Of a stretch of 64,000 nt of DNA, positions 9,649 to 20,294 are shown piece after piece. The notes below the pieces were generated by a model. The model made no database searches and was not told the DNA's origin. It saw nothing but the letters and a program-made list of their open reading frames with translations. Each line of letters begins with the position of its first letter. The stretch's first letter is position 1. Location of the stretch: NCBI GenBank assembly GCA_002633025.1, contig NMRB01000964.1, positions 162,983 to 226,982 of the forward strand. The letters are read 5' to 3'. The DNA comes from Notospermus geniculatus. Lineage: Eukaryota > Nemertea > Pilidiophora > Heteronemertea > Lineidae. Position numbers and translations under genes: made by a program.

Positions 9649-10439
9649 GAACCGATGTTCTGACGTTACACAATCTGCAGTCGCAGACACCGCCACAACA
9701 ATGTTCTGGCCTGTCCGAATCAATAGGCTACACACAGCCACAAAAAGATGACGAACAGATGCTACAATTCAATAGTACAGGGACGTTTGAAGCCCGAATC
9801 GAAAAGGCTGTGATCTATATGCTACCATCGTGCTCACAACGGTAGCCATACGGTATCAACGCCATCAATCACACAATAAAGAACTAGCCCGTTGTGATAT
9901 GGTTTCTTTTACTCGATCCACAGACATACTATTTTGCTCACACGAACAATAGTACTGTTTTCTGACGTCACGGATCATCTGTGTGCTCGGCCATTCTATT
10001 CATTCATTCTTTGTGAACACTTGGGAAATTGTGCTATTGACAGAGAGAGGTTTGCCGTCTAGTAGTGTGTGCGTGACTATGAATAAGGGAAGGGGACGTT
10101 CGTTGGTCTGTGTCGGGAGAGAAGGTGTATGATTGGGAATACATGTAGGCCTACTTCACTACAATATGATGTAGTTTTGCCTTGGACTTACATGCACAAC
10201 AGAATTGGTTTTGCTCAAAATTCGATTTCCGCCATGGACTATTTATCTCTCATTTCCTTGCATTTATGAATGTACCCTATATTCTTATGTTCAAAACTAA
10301 CCGTAAAGGTGTAAAATGTATCACTATAAGATTACATTCAATCTGTAGTCGTTGCTTACGAAATAAATACATAAAATCAATCTGGCACTTTCTTGATAAT
10401 TTTGTGTTTGGTGATGGACACAACAAGAAAGACACACCA
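9649..10439. other. Intergenic, nothing assigned
   Basis: No supported gene or repeat boundary was seen. A 106-codon frame at 10182-10502 runs into the adjacent MITE and has no family-like sequence. Confidence 0.45.
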
Positions 10440-10657
10440 CAGGGTCTGATCCGGGGGCGTGGGGGACGTACCCCCCCCCCACCCCATTCGGGCAGAGCAT
10501 GATTGTTTTGCCAGAAAAAAATTAATCGGCTAAAAATTACGAGTATTTTGCCCTCAGATGTCAGGAAAATGCATCTAAAAGCACTTTGCGGCTAAGGCAC
10601 TTGTCGCCTCCCTCGAGCTACTCCCTCCCCTTTCTGTAAGTCCTGGATCCGACCCTG
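10440..10657. mobile_element. CAGGG-TIR hAT-like MITE with 5-bp target duplication
   Basis: It starts CAGGGTCTGATCCGGG and ends CCTGGATCCGACCCTG. Both flanks read CACCA (10435-10439 and 10658-10662), a 5-bp duplication. It is of the same general type as 3735-4035 though the interior differs. Confidence 0.8.
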
Positions 10658-11283
10658 CACCAAAATCGCAGTTGAAAGGCCACAGAGACCTCGCTTTGCC
10701 ACTGGGATCTAGCTCCTCCAACATTGTCGTATCAGAAGTGTCGCTGCCAGGACTTCGATTCGAAGATAAGCCTGCTGTGTGGTGGACAGCAATGCCAACC
10801 ATCACAAACAGGAGAAGCTGGGCCTCGCAATGCAGACCTCTGTGACCTTACAACCGAGATTTTGGTTATGTATTTTCACATCAACGAATTCAATTCATCA
10901 ACGTGAAGCACGAACGTCCACTGCAATGGTCATGCAGGCGAACAATCAAAGACCGATTCCGACCGATTTCCTGTCACGCCTGGCGCTATCGTATTGAAAA
11001 CAATGGCTGTAGCCTAATCAATCTGAACCAGTCCCATAACTAATGCGAAATTGACGACAGGTGAGTACAAACACACCTGCCATCGGTGCCTGCCACTGGC
11101 CAAACGATTCCGGAAATACGGCAGAGCCTGAATGTCGTTGTGTGACCGCTTTTAAGACGTGAAAAAGGACGGTATGTGGTGTGTTTGTCCACGACCATAT
11201 GGAACTTAACATCAGCCTAAAAGCTATGGAGTTTCGGAAGAGAGTCAAAGTGGCCAAACATCCACAAGAAAGCAGCAACTAAT
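10658..11283. other. Intergenic, nothing assigned
   Basis: No gene, RNA gene or repeat was delimited here. Confidence 0.45.
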
Positions 11284-11365
11284 ACTAGCTTCATTTTATT
11301 TACATTGTATGTACATGTACATACAATCGCACGTGTACATACAATGTAAATAAAATGAAGCTAGT
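11284..11365. repeat. Short perfect foldback
   Basis: Arms of about 31 bases, beginning ACTAGCTTCATTTTATTTAC and ending in its complement, surround a short TACATGTACATACAATC loop. The outer ends show ACTAGC/GCTAGT. This is probably a very short MITE or a foldback remnant. Confidence 0.75.
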
Positions 11366-11947
11366 AGCTAGTACATGTATTTCCATCCCCTTCTTTCATC
11401 TCAGCATTGATGTACAGCACAAACCCAGTGGAAGAAAGTACGGCAACACTAGTTCCAACGATGTGTATGATCAATTATTTTTCTCCCATCATATTGTCTT
11501 TGAAGGTATCACGATTCTATTTTATTGTTCAATCCGCCGCGTCCTTCGCTAACTGATACTGATAGCCGGGCTACAGGGTCAACAGCCAACTCTAATGAAT
11601 AGCATTCCCTCTCAAATTAGCAGTCTGCCAGAGTAAACCGATTGAACGATGCTGAAGATGCACGCCTCGCCACTTTCTATAAATCATTTCGAATAAGACA
11701 AAGGTATTGACAGGTTTTGCCACTCAACTACTTGCGAAAGAGGGCGTCTTTAGTTACTGCTTCATTAGGCGAACAGAAGTGGAATGCTGGTCTAATTTGT
11801 CAAAGTCTTGTGTTTTGTGGATAGCTATACAGATGTGTGGCAAGATACTGTTGGAAAGTCCTAGAGCTGTGCCAGAGTAGTGTTTCATTCAATGTGATAC
11901 AGCCGCTTGTGCATGTTTTTTTTGAGTTGACAAAATCGTCTTAAGTA
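11366..11947. other. Intergenic, nothing assigned
   Basis: No supported feature was seen. Confidence 0.45.
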
Positions 11948-12410
11948 TTAGGGGTCAAAGCTTCTTGAACTCTAAGGCTTATAGTATACCTTTAGCTGCT
12001 GTTTGCAGGCAGAATACGAACGCTTAAAGGGAAACTCCACTCATTGTAAACTTTAGAATTTTTATCAATCCATGGAGACTATTGCCATGAGTTGTGATGT
12101 CACTGGTGTGAATAGGCCGATGACCTTTATTGCAGTGAATGAGCTAATACTGTGACTGCTAGGCCTATTGGTTGTACCTTCATAAATATGCATTGAGCAC
12201 ATATGACCTCACGTGCTGTGGTATGGTCCCCTTTGGTTGCAATAAAAATACTTAAAATGGTGAGTTTGCTGCTTTAAAAAATACGACATGTTGCAGATAT
12301 CAATGAATTTGAATGTATTAACGATATTTCAAAAAATTCAAAAATTTACACAATGAATGGAGTCTGCCTTTAAAGTGGACCTTAGAGTTAAGGAGGCTTC
12401 TAGAATACGG
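11948..12410. mobile_element. MITE, GGCCGTATTCTAGAAGC family, split copy
   Basis: The left half (about 11948-12023) has CTTCTTGAACTCTAAGG, ACCTTTAGCTGCTGTTTGCA and AGAATACGAACGC. The right half (12374-12410) reads AAGTGGACCTTAGAGTTAAG then GAGGCTTCTAGAATACGGGCC. The interruption is the TTAA-flanked element at 12024-12373. Unbroken copies lie at 33226-33349 and 56178-56296. Confidence 0.75.
12024..12373. mobile_element. piggyBac-like MITE with TTAA target duplication, copy 1
   Basis: Flanked by TTAA at 12024-12027 and 12370-12373, with ends TTAAAGGGAAACTCCACTCA and GGAGTCTGCCTTTAA. TTAA target sites are the hallmark of piggyBac elements. The second copy is 26990-27516. The host repeat at 56178-56296 shows the single TTAA of the empty site at 56249-56252. 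No transposase is present. Confidence 0.85.
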
Positions 12411-13315
12411 GCCTATATATAGACGAACGTTTTGGATGATTTCATACAAAAGCCACAAAATGGAAATTTCCATCTTTAAAAATCCTTTGCACAAATATCA
12501 TTTAGCTCATTATGAAACTGATACAGAGAATAAGTTAGTCGAACCATACCGATACCAAATGTTGTGTGTTTCTTGGAATAACGTAACAGCCGCATTGTAC
12601 AAATGTCACGAATTGATAAATTCAATTGCGAATCTTGGAATCTCCTAGACGACAGACGTTTTTATCATCCCTTCTGCTTATATATTCTCTCCGCATCGAG
12701 ACTGGTTTTGAAACGGCATAATCCAATAGATATAAAAAAAGGCGAATCGAACGCTACACATGTTCATTCGTCTCCTCGCGAAGCATGCAATGGTTGGTAA
12801 GATGAAAGTACAAATTGCCCTGTAGCAGCCCACACAAAAAGAATACGACCAGCTTCCAATTAGCGACAATCTGGATTATCAGCACGGGAAGCTAGCTGCT
12901 GTGTATTACACTCTTCATCTGTGAATGTTGGCAAGGAATGATAGCTGTTGCTCAATTGTGCTGTCTGGCTGTGGGATGTGATGTGATCTATCACGTCTAT
13001 TGATTAAGGTGCAGATTGCTTCAAATACTGTCATGTGTTATTAATTGCCTGATACAGCAGTGCAATTCTGCTTTGTGCCACTTGATGGGAATTAATTGAG
13101 AGGAAAATTCTCTTTCGATTTTAAATCTATTCGATTCAAATCGTGAAATGAAGGTTGGGAAGTACATGTATCATAAAGGTTCAACTTACAAATTTAGTAT
13201 TTTATAAATGTGGACAGTATCCCTTTAAACCTCAACAGATTTGCATTCTGACTCTTCCATATGATAGGCAAGACCCTTCTGCCCGTTTCCTGCAAATTTT
13301 GTTGAATTCCGACCA
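12411..13315. other. Intergenic, nothing assigned
   Basis: AT-rich sequence without a supported gene. Three small overlapping frames at 12436-12869 look random. Confidence 0.45.
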
Positions 13316-13641
13316 GTTGATTTTATGATACAAAAGGACTGAATTAATGCGAACCCCACGAACGATGAGAGCGCATGGTCATCTATGTCATTTGAATAGG
13401 CTAACGTACATTTGCACATGGAACACTCGCTGTGCTGAAAATAACTCTGTTATTCTCAGAAATGGAATTCAAGGCATCAAGTTGACAGGTTCATGTACCC
13501 CTTCACCACAAAAAAAAGGGTGTAGCTCCTGCCTATTACGTAAAGCCAAAATTCAGGCAGTGAGAGACATCTGGTGGCAACACATGAAGTCTATCCCTCA
13601 GTAAGTTCATTGTTCGCAGTTAAACCTTTATGTTTGATTCC
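13316..13641. repeat. Dispersed ~325-bp repeat, plus-orientation copy
   Basis: The sequence is the reverse complement, with moderate divergence, of 35145-35470. Shared blocks include AATTCAGTCCTTTTGTATCA, TTACTGAGGGATA and GCCAAAATTCAGGCAGTGAG. No terminal inverted repeats or target duplication were found, so the class is unknown. Confidence 0.75.
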
Positions 13642-14228
13642 ATGGAAGTATTCAACGCTTGAAATCTCGCCATTCACGGACTCCCATCCACGAGACCCAA
13701 TACTCACTCCCTCCCCTGGCCAAAGCGTTTGCCATCCAAGCAGCTTTCTTTGATCAATGCAACCCTCACAGCATCATCCCAGCCGTAGGAATCCAGTGAA
13801 CGCAACCCGTGCAGAGACGAGCCCTTAAGTGATAACAACTATGATTTACTGATCTTTCGAATGACTGGTTACTGCCACTTGGCATAAGCAAATACATACG
13901 TAATCAGTCTTCTACAATTGATAGAAGTCATCCATATATCTGGACGATTAGTATTCAAATGTTGGTCGTCCATGTCTCAGGATCTGACGGGGTGAGTTAT
14001 ACAGAAAGCAAATAGTGGAAAACCTGAATTGACTCTTACGCGGTTCTTTGCATCGCATCAGACTCAGCTGATTCTGTTCAATTCATACTGATTTCAGATA
14101 GCATTTCTTGTGATATGCAAAAATGTTATTCCCGTAACACGTTGGTCGGTGTTAAATAAGAAAAAAACAACTGCAGTCCTTTCCCCTGTAGTGACGTGAT
14201 CCACGGAGAATCGAGAAAAAAAGACAAT
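13642..14228. other. Intergenic, nothing assigned
   Basis: No supported feature was seen. Confidence 0.45.
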
Positions 14229-14457
14229 AGAGAGGTTAAGATCTGGTCCGACTCCCACTCCCACTCCGAATCCGAGGTGCTAAAATTCCGCTTTTTCAAG
14301 TGGAAAAGAAATTTACCACCCTGGCGGGTTCTATTCGTTCTCCTGAATGAGTAAACACCATTGTTCAAGAAAACCCCGTTGTATTTGATGACGTAGTTCC
14401 CCAAAAAAGAGTCCTCTGGAGTCGAGTCGAGATTCGGAACGTTATCTTAACCTCCCT
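14229..14457. mobile_element. MITE with AGAGAGGTTAAGAT / AGGGAGGTTAAGAT termini
   Basis: The left end is AGAGAGGTTAAGATCTGG and the right end is ATCTTAACCTCCCT; the subterminal CGACTCCCACTCC and CTGGAGTCGAGTCGAG are also partly complementary. Its ends belong with the AGGGAGKTT group, although its interior matches none of the others. Confidence 0.7.
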
Positions 14458-14736
14458 ATTAAAAGGAGCTAACTCGATGGAAAAATCCCTACAAAATGAC
14501 GGTATAGACATCTCACGTCGCGCTTCACACATGCAAATTGATAAATCCATTTATCAAATAAGTACGTCACCTCGCATTCTGGGCAAGTTGATATCTCTTC
14601 GCCAATACCATACATTGAAATTCATCATAGACATTTTGCTGTCAGCAAACTGATTACTCCGACACTTGGCTCTGTATCTACATGTACCTCAATTATCGAC
14701 ATTTCACATGTCAAATGATCTTCGATGACATTATGC
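14458..14736. other. Intergenic, nothing assigned
   Basis: No supported feature was seen. Confidence 0.4.
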
Positions 14737-14918
14737 GCCGATACGCTCGGGCCAATATGTTCCGCGGAAATCCGAGACGGTTTCCAATTTGCGTCTCTCA
14801 TTCGAAGTGGTACGGTTTGTTTATCGGTATTGCGCGGTGCAGAAGAAGGTCACGCCAGAGATTCTCAAGGCGGACTTATTTCTATCACTGTATTAGCGGG
14901 GGTTCAGGGATGTGAGGG
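14737..14918 (+). CDS. Possible orphan exon fragment, unrecognised
   Basis: An open frame starting at ATG 14725 reads with a coding-like composition through residues such as DGFQFASLIRSGTVCL and GGLISITVLAGVQG. A possible donor GTAAGA follows at about 14919. No convincing splice acceptor lies upstream, a stop is three codons before the ATG, and a second frame is open over the same bases. I do not recognise a domain. Confidence 0.25.
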
Positions 14919-15039
14919 TAAGATCGTGAGTATACAGAAATTGAATTTCAGAGCGGGGTGGCGCAACGTCACTTTGTATTTTCAACTGGTCTGAAAGGAA
15001 CAAGTGATGAGGTTGAACCAGCTACTCCTTGCAAGCAGA

Positions 15040-15265
15040 AAGACTCGGTTTTGTTTTTGTGTTTTTGGCTTTTTTGTTTTATTTTTGTTTTTTTCCGTTT
15101 TCTATGTTTTTGGTTTTTGCCTTTGCATTTGCCTTTGTTTTTGTGCTGGCTTTGCCTTTGAATTTGCCTTGGATTTGGCTTTTGCTTTGCCTTTGAATTT
15201 GCCGTTGCTTTTTATTTTGGCTTTCCCTTTGCCGTGGCCTTGGCCTTTTTTGTTCGGTTCTTGGT
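15040..15265. repeat. Low-complexity T-rich tract with ~6-base TTTGCC periodicity
   Basis: The plus strand is dominated by T and G in short words (TTTGCC, TTTGCT, TTTTGG), giving a degenerate hexamer satellite. Frames on both strands here are products of the repeat. Confidence 0.8.
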
Positions 15266-16135
15266 TTTGGTGGTCAGTGGGGGAGGGAATTGCTTAGTGG
15301 TGGGTTCGATTTGGGGCTTTGGAGAGCGAGACCTCAAGTTTTGCTGCATGATGACGTCAACCACGTTCTTGAGTATCTCCCATCGGCCTTCGTGCAATCT
15401 ATGTGATCCTAGCCAGTCGCCGATAGGCTTGTGAAATATTCTATTTTTAAGGTGGATGTGAATATCCAAAATGCATTTTGCATTTATATCTAATTCGACG
15501 GACTTTGGGAAAAGAACGGAAGATGAATTCGACATTTCACAAGATTTCTTCCTTTTTAATTTAGTCACTGGCTATTACATTATTTCCCATGTACAATGTA
15601 TAATGTATGTAGGATGTGAAACAAATACAGCTACATGTATACATGTATGCTATATAAATCATTGGAAATGTAACCTTTTTTGTAGGAATTACATGCACAG
15701 GTGTTTGAAAGGACTTAGTACAATTTCTCCAGGATATTATTACAATAATAAATATCAATTCTCTAGGATTTGATACCATATTTGCATTGTCTGAATGTGA
15801 GGCCCGACAGGATTTAACATAAAAAAGCATATTACTTCTGATTTGACACTAACAAAATCTGAGACTCGATCTAAGTCTACAACTTATACCTTCACCACAT
15901 TTGCCGGATATTCATAATGTTTTCGTCTATTCTGGTATAGAATAATTCAGTCAGTCTGACCTCCACGGACATCTGCATCGAAACCGATGTGTCTGCCTCA
16001 GAAGGGCTATGCCTTTTGCTAGTCCTTCATGCGCGTATCATATCGGTCAAGGTGCGAAGTCCTCCATGCACGTATATCGGTCTTGCGAAAAAAACAGAAG
16101 TCCAAGGAATATATCTATAGATTCCTGTCGCACCG
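15266..16135. other. Intergenic 3' of the POT-like gene, nothing assigned
   Basis: Apart from TACATGTA-type runs near 15620-15650, nothing was recognised. The inferred pre-insertion end of the POT-like gene (stop at about 16118-16120 on the minus strand) lies at the right edge of this stretch. Confidence 0.45.
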
Positions 16136-16584
16136 GCAGATCTCATCCTCCCACCGCAGAGGTTTTTACCTCACTCCTCTTCATCCGCTCACACAAACCC
16201 CTGCTGAAATAGAACATCCAGTGAATCTGGTGTGGCTATTCCATCCTCCAGTTGCACTCCCTCTACTGTAGTGGTTTGGTACTTTCGTGGTTTTACCCTG
16301 TTTTATCGTAGAAATTCTGTATCTACATGTATGTCATTTCAAAATTTACTGAATATTATCCAAGTGGTTCGTCGTATATGTAAATAAGATTCTTATTATT
16401 TTTGATCGTTTATATAAGTCATAATTATTTAGCATTCACACCCTAGAAATGCTTCACTCTGATTGGGAAATGGATTTCGGACCGCCTCATTCTTGGTTGG
16501 GAGGCCCAATTTCAGCAGTGCTTTGTGTGCGAGTGTATGAAGAGGAACGAGACCAAAGCCCTGCTGTGGGAGGATGGCAGATCT
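16136..16584. mobile_element. hAT-like MITE with perfect 8-bp target duplication, overlapping the end of the POT-like gene
   Basis: The element proper is 16144-16576 (433 bp). It starts CATCCTCCCACCGCAG and ends CTGCTGTGGGAGGATG, with inverted repeats extending about 67 bases to CCTGCTGAAAT. Both flanks read GCAGATCT (16136-16143 and 16577-16584), an exact 8-bp duplication as in hAT elements. The second copy is at 24480-24941 with a different 8-bp duplication. Its right end overlaps the minus-strand coding region from 16487 to 16576 and supplies the final residues and the stop codon. Confidence 0.9.
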
Positions 16585-18187
16585 GGGAGGATGACGATGA
16601 CACTGCCGTGTTCATGTCATCTGTGGTTGTAATGGGTGTCCCGCTGTTACGATCCTCTCCTTGCCTGCCAGTGTTATGAGCATTGACGACTGCAGCGTGC
16701 GCCTTTGCGTACAATATGGACGCTGGTATGTAGACAAAGGCTAGTACAGCACAGGACGAACCGGCAAGGACGTAGACATCAACGGCTGGATTGCCGTAAA
16801 TATCTAGGTCGCGGTTCGATGCATAAAGAACCGTTGAAAATGGCAACTCTATGAGACAAAGACTAAGGCCGAAGGAAAGTCCAGCGGTCGACAAGCCAGT
16901 AGAAGACTCCATGATGCACAAAGACAGTGTAGAAGTCAACGTCACAAATTCGGCCAGGCCCGAGAGAAGAGATGATGGAATGAATGACAAAGCGAACGAG
17001 AAAGTCGGATGCGTTGGCGACGGGATGTGGGAGGAAGCAACACCTAGTGTTAGCAATATACCGGCTGCCGTCAAAACGAAACTGACTCCGATCATTTTCA
17101 AATGATTTGCTACATTGTCCTGGCACAGGGGACGCCCTCCTCGTATCTTCTTTATGCACTCCGCTCCCAGCACTAGTAGAAAGCATCCCAAAAATTGCAC
17201 GCCTTTTATCAATTCGCCCCATGACCTTTGTGTAGCCAGTTTGTAAAGCGGAGGTTGACCAGCAGTCTGTATAATGCCCAAAACAGCCACTGTAGAGAGG
17301 AGCGCCACAGCCAATACACCTCTCCGAAAATTGAGTCTCCTGATTCTGGCGGTGTTCACAGCATCCTCCACAGTGTTGATACTCTGCTGATGTGTTTCAT
17401 CGTAACGTCGACGACGGCGGAGGCAGAAGACGTAAACCCTCACGGTAGCCACCAACTCTTTAAAGGAGTTTTTCCCGTCATCTTCGCTTTCTTCCATATA
17501 CCTGCCGTTTCCTAGTAGAATTAATGCAAGAGAAAATCCATCCAGCGCCAATACCACAGCATTTAACACAGTTTTGTAGTATTCCGTATGCGTGATGGAG
17601 CGCGGTATCATCTCAGCACTTCTACCAACTAGATAACCGAGAAAGAACGCCAGGATCACCCATTTGACAAACGTGGATACTGACCCGGGGGTTTGTTTAA
17701 CTTGTTTTGAACCAAACGACAGAAATAGTGGAACGGTAAAAATGACACCCACGGCGATTAGTACAGCATAGACCGACCACACAGCAACAAGTATCTTTTG
17801 TGTATTTGCTTCAATGTCAGGTATAGTTTCAGTTATCAACATAGTACAGAATCCGATGAATGATCCAGTAGTCTTCAGAGAAAGACCAAAAACCAGGCCA
17901 CGATATTTCCCAAGGTATATATCGGCGTATAGACCAGTGAATGTTGGTAAAATGTAAATTGTAACTGCAGAAAGAATCAACCAAGTCACAGTGAAAGTAT
18001 GCCCCTTGTCTTCCTGAGTTTTGATGCTTTCCAGTACATGTAAATTTGTCCGAGTGTTAATCCAGCTCGCTCCCTGCAGCAAAATAGCCATCGTCAGGCA
18101 TCCCAAACCCCACCGTCCAGTTTGCTGGTCGGACGGCGTTTCTGTGGGACGAATCAGAGTCTCTCGTTCCGATTCTTCATCAGCCAT
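16487..18187 (-). CDS. POT/SLC15-like proton-coupled transporter family protein (MFS)
   Basis: 566 residues in one open exon with many hydrophobic segments. A cytosolic N-terminus is followed by a first helix at about 28-44. Residues 85-96 (GLYADIYLGKYR) match the PTR-type ADxxLGRYR signature between helices 2 and 3. A basic loop near residue 255 (RRRRRYDE) fits the central loop of a 12-helix MFS protein. POT/SLC15 members usually move di- and tripeptides with protons across plasma or lysosomal membranes; the substrate here is unknown. The usual helix-1 ExxER proton-coupling motif is absent: the matching place reads LLQGASWINTRTNL. The start has a strong context (A at -3, G at +4). Residues 538-566 and the stop are encoded by a hAT-like MITE, so the C-terminus is new. 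The family call is from sequence pattern only. Confidence 0.75.
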   Translation of the reverse strand: MADEESERETLIRPTETPSDQQTGRWGLGCLTMAILLQGASWINTRTNLHVLESIKTQEDKGHTFTVTWLILSAVTIYILPTFTGLYADIYLGKYRGLVFGLSLKTTGSFIGFCTMLITETIPDIEANTQKILVAVWSVYAVLIAVGVIFTVPLFLSFGSKQVKQTPGSVSTFVKWVILAFFLGYLVGRSAEMIPRSITHTEYYKTVLNAVVLALDGFSLALILLGNGRYMEESEDDGKNSFKELVATVRVYVFCLRRRRRYDETHQQSINTVEDAVNTARIRRLNFRRGVLAVALLSTVAVLGIIQTAGQPPLYKLATQRSWGELIKGVQFLGCFLLVLGAECIKKIRGGRPLCQDNVANHLKMIGVSFVLTAAGILLTLGVASSHIPSPTHPTFSFALSFIPSSLLSGLAEFVTLTSTLSLCIMESSTGLSTAGLSFGLSLCLIELPFSTVLYASNRDLDIYGNPAVDVYVLAGSSCAVLAFVYIPASILYAKAHAAVVNAHNTGRQGEDRNSGTPITTTDDMNTAVSSSSSQICHPPTAGLWSRSSSYTRTQSTAEIGPPNQE

Positions 18188-20042
18188 GGTGAGCGATCAG
18201 CGTAAAAGTGACTGAGCAATTAATTCATCTCGGGGGGAACGACACGTTTGCATATAAAATCACTCACGAATCACTCAGGAAGTTCATTGTCTATTATAAT
18301 TGCTGTGGGTAGAATTTTTCCCTTTTTGAATACGAAAACAAAGGAGTCGCGTTGGAAAACCAAGGCATGGGGAAGGTGCTCATGTACTTCCTAAATAAGA
18401 TATTGTGAGGACGACATTTGTCTCATTCGCCGTGTGCTAAATCATTCTCCGGTTATGCGACCCAGCAGGAAGACGTGCTCATCACAACACACCTCATCAC
18501 GAATTCTTTCAATTTCGTCTTAGATGCCTTTCTTTCGGATTAGTTGGACCACACCGTCATTATGAAGGCATTCAATTTGTCGTTGCTGTCGAACAATACA
18601 ACTTCCCATAACTTCGAAAATAAGTGTGACACCTTGTTGAAGATCATGAACTCTTTATTGGTCCAAGGACCCGATACAAGTTTCCGACACTTACTGCGTC
18701 TTCATCAGGTATAAAGACTAAACTTCCCACAACTTCCCATCCTTCCCACAAAATCAGAGTCTTTCTGGTACTGAAAGACTCTCGGACTCCGGGGAGGCTG
18801 GAGTAATAATGTATGCTTTGAGACTGTGTTACGGTGATTGATAATCACATGACAACCACGTCAATAAATCTGATGTGTGGTTGCTGATAAATGAACAAGT
18901 AAAGTCCCTGTATAGACCTAAACAAGCAATGTCCGCCTCATGGCTATCGTGCGGAGGTGCAATGCACATTTACATGATGTACATGTACATGTACATGTAC
19001 AGTGTAGGTCAGAGTGATTGATGAGATGCATATACGTTCATATACACATCTGTCTTTCTCTCGTCAGTATATGAACTTTCCCCCGCTGCAAAAAGACGCG
19101 AAAGGCCTAGATCTATGTTGGACGACAATCCAGTCAAGTAGGCCTAGTGCCCCCAAAAACATTCAATGATTTGTCATGTACACAGAAGCTGCTTAAGCCA
19201 GTGGAGCGTATAGTACTTTGTTTATTAAAATCCATATATCGTCGGATTAAACTTTGTCGTATCTGATATTATCTGACACCCACGTGTTCACAGTATCGTA
19301 TTTCCGTCATACGAGACGAAATCAATATCAAAAATTGGAAAAATGTACCGACAGATGAATAGGTGAGAAGAAAGAGGGCTTTGGTTGCCGGTAGGCGTAA
19401 ATGATACAGATGCATTGCCTGCTCTACTTTGAAACACAGAAGAACTGTACAGGGCACAGGGTTTCTGACATGGAATCGTTCATATTCTTTGTTAAGCAGT
19501 GTTAACTGTAGAATACAACGTACATGTAGGTAGCAATGGTTTCTACCATGTCGAGGGCACTAGCCAGATCCATCCTGGAACTCCACAGGCTACGTCAAAA
19601 GACTAGTCGGAGGGCGGAGCGATGTCACAACCCTTGTTAGTCAAGATGGCCAGATCAGGCGCAAGACATGTTAAATTTTTGCTCAACATGGTGAAATTTC
19701 TACAAGTATAAAATATTCATGTCAATTTCAGACGCAATCAGACGTCACCTTATAGGAAGCAATTTAAGGAAAATGATCGATTCGTATAAAAATAAGATAT
19801 AATTGTCATTTGATGACAGGCATTAGCTAATAAATTAGATTAAGAGATGGTGATTTGTTATCGTGATTGGGCCCTCAGGACCTCTAGATGCCTTGGTATA
19901 TAACATAAATAAAGACTAAAAGGCATTCTGTCTTATTAACACTCTTGGAGACGTATTTGGCGGGTTGTTAATTCCTCAAGAGACGACAGAGAGCTTCTTT
20001 CTTGACCGAAAATACACCGGTATTGAATGAAATCTGCTAAGA
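18188..20042. other. Upstream flank of the POT-like gene and intergenic
   Basis: The first hundred bases are presumably 5' untranslated region and promoter of the minus-strand gene, but no clear core promoter was identified. TACATGTACATGTACATGTA occurs near 18975. No other gene or delimitable repeat was seen. Confidence 0.4.
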
Positions 20043-20294
20043 TCAGAATGCTCTCGGGGATCTGGAAGGTAGTGGGCTTAACTCAATAAAAGGCTTCTCT
20101 CTAGGGGAAGGGACGTCGCCGAATAGTTCACACGATAGGTGAGCCACAGCCGTGGGGATGAACTCGCTCTTCGTACCGGTAAGGCTGGCTTTTCCTTCAA
20201 AAGGCTCAGCAAAAACTGAATCAAACTCTTCGGTGATGGTGTATCTTTTTTTGATAAGAGATAAAAAACAATTCTCGAAAACAAGGTACGGCTG
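20043..20294 (-). CDS. Possible orphan 3'-terminal exon or retroelement relic, unrecognised
   Basis: An 83-codon frame without an ATG runs on the minus strand to a TGA at 20043-20045. Its middle has a protein-like sequence (TITEEFDSVFAEPFEGKASL, then SEFIPTAVAHLSCELFGDV) rich in acidic, proline and small residues rather than repeat words. No partner exon or clear acceptor was found. It could be a last exon of a gene or a fragment of a retroelement protein. Confidence 0.28.
   Translation of the reverse strand, partial: QPYLVFENCFLSLIKKRYTITEEFDSVFAEPFEGKASLTGTKSEFIPTAVAHLSCELFGDVPSPREKPFIELSPLPSRSPRAF

Noticed and set aside
15004-15297. 97-codon hydrophobic Phe-rich frame as a membrane protein
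   Set aside because: It is the translation of a T-rich low-complexity hexamer tract; the opposite strand gives an equally artificial Lys-rich string.
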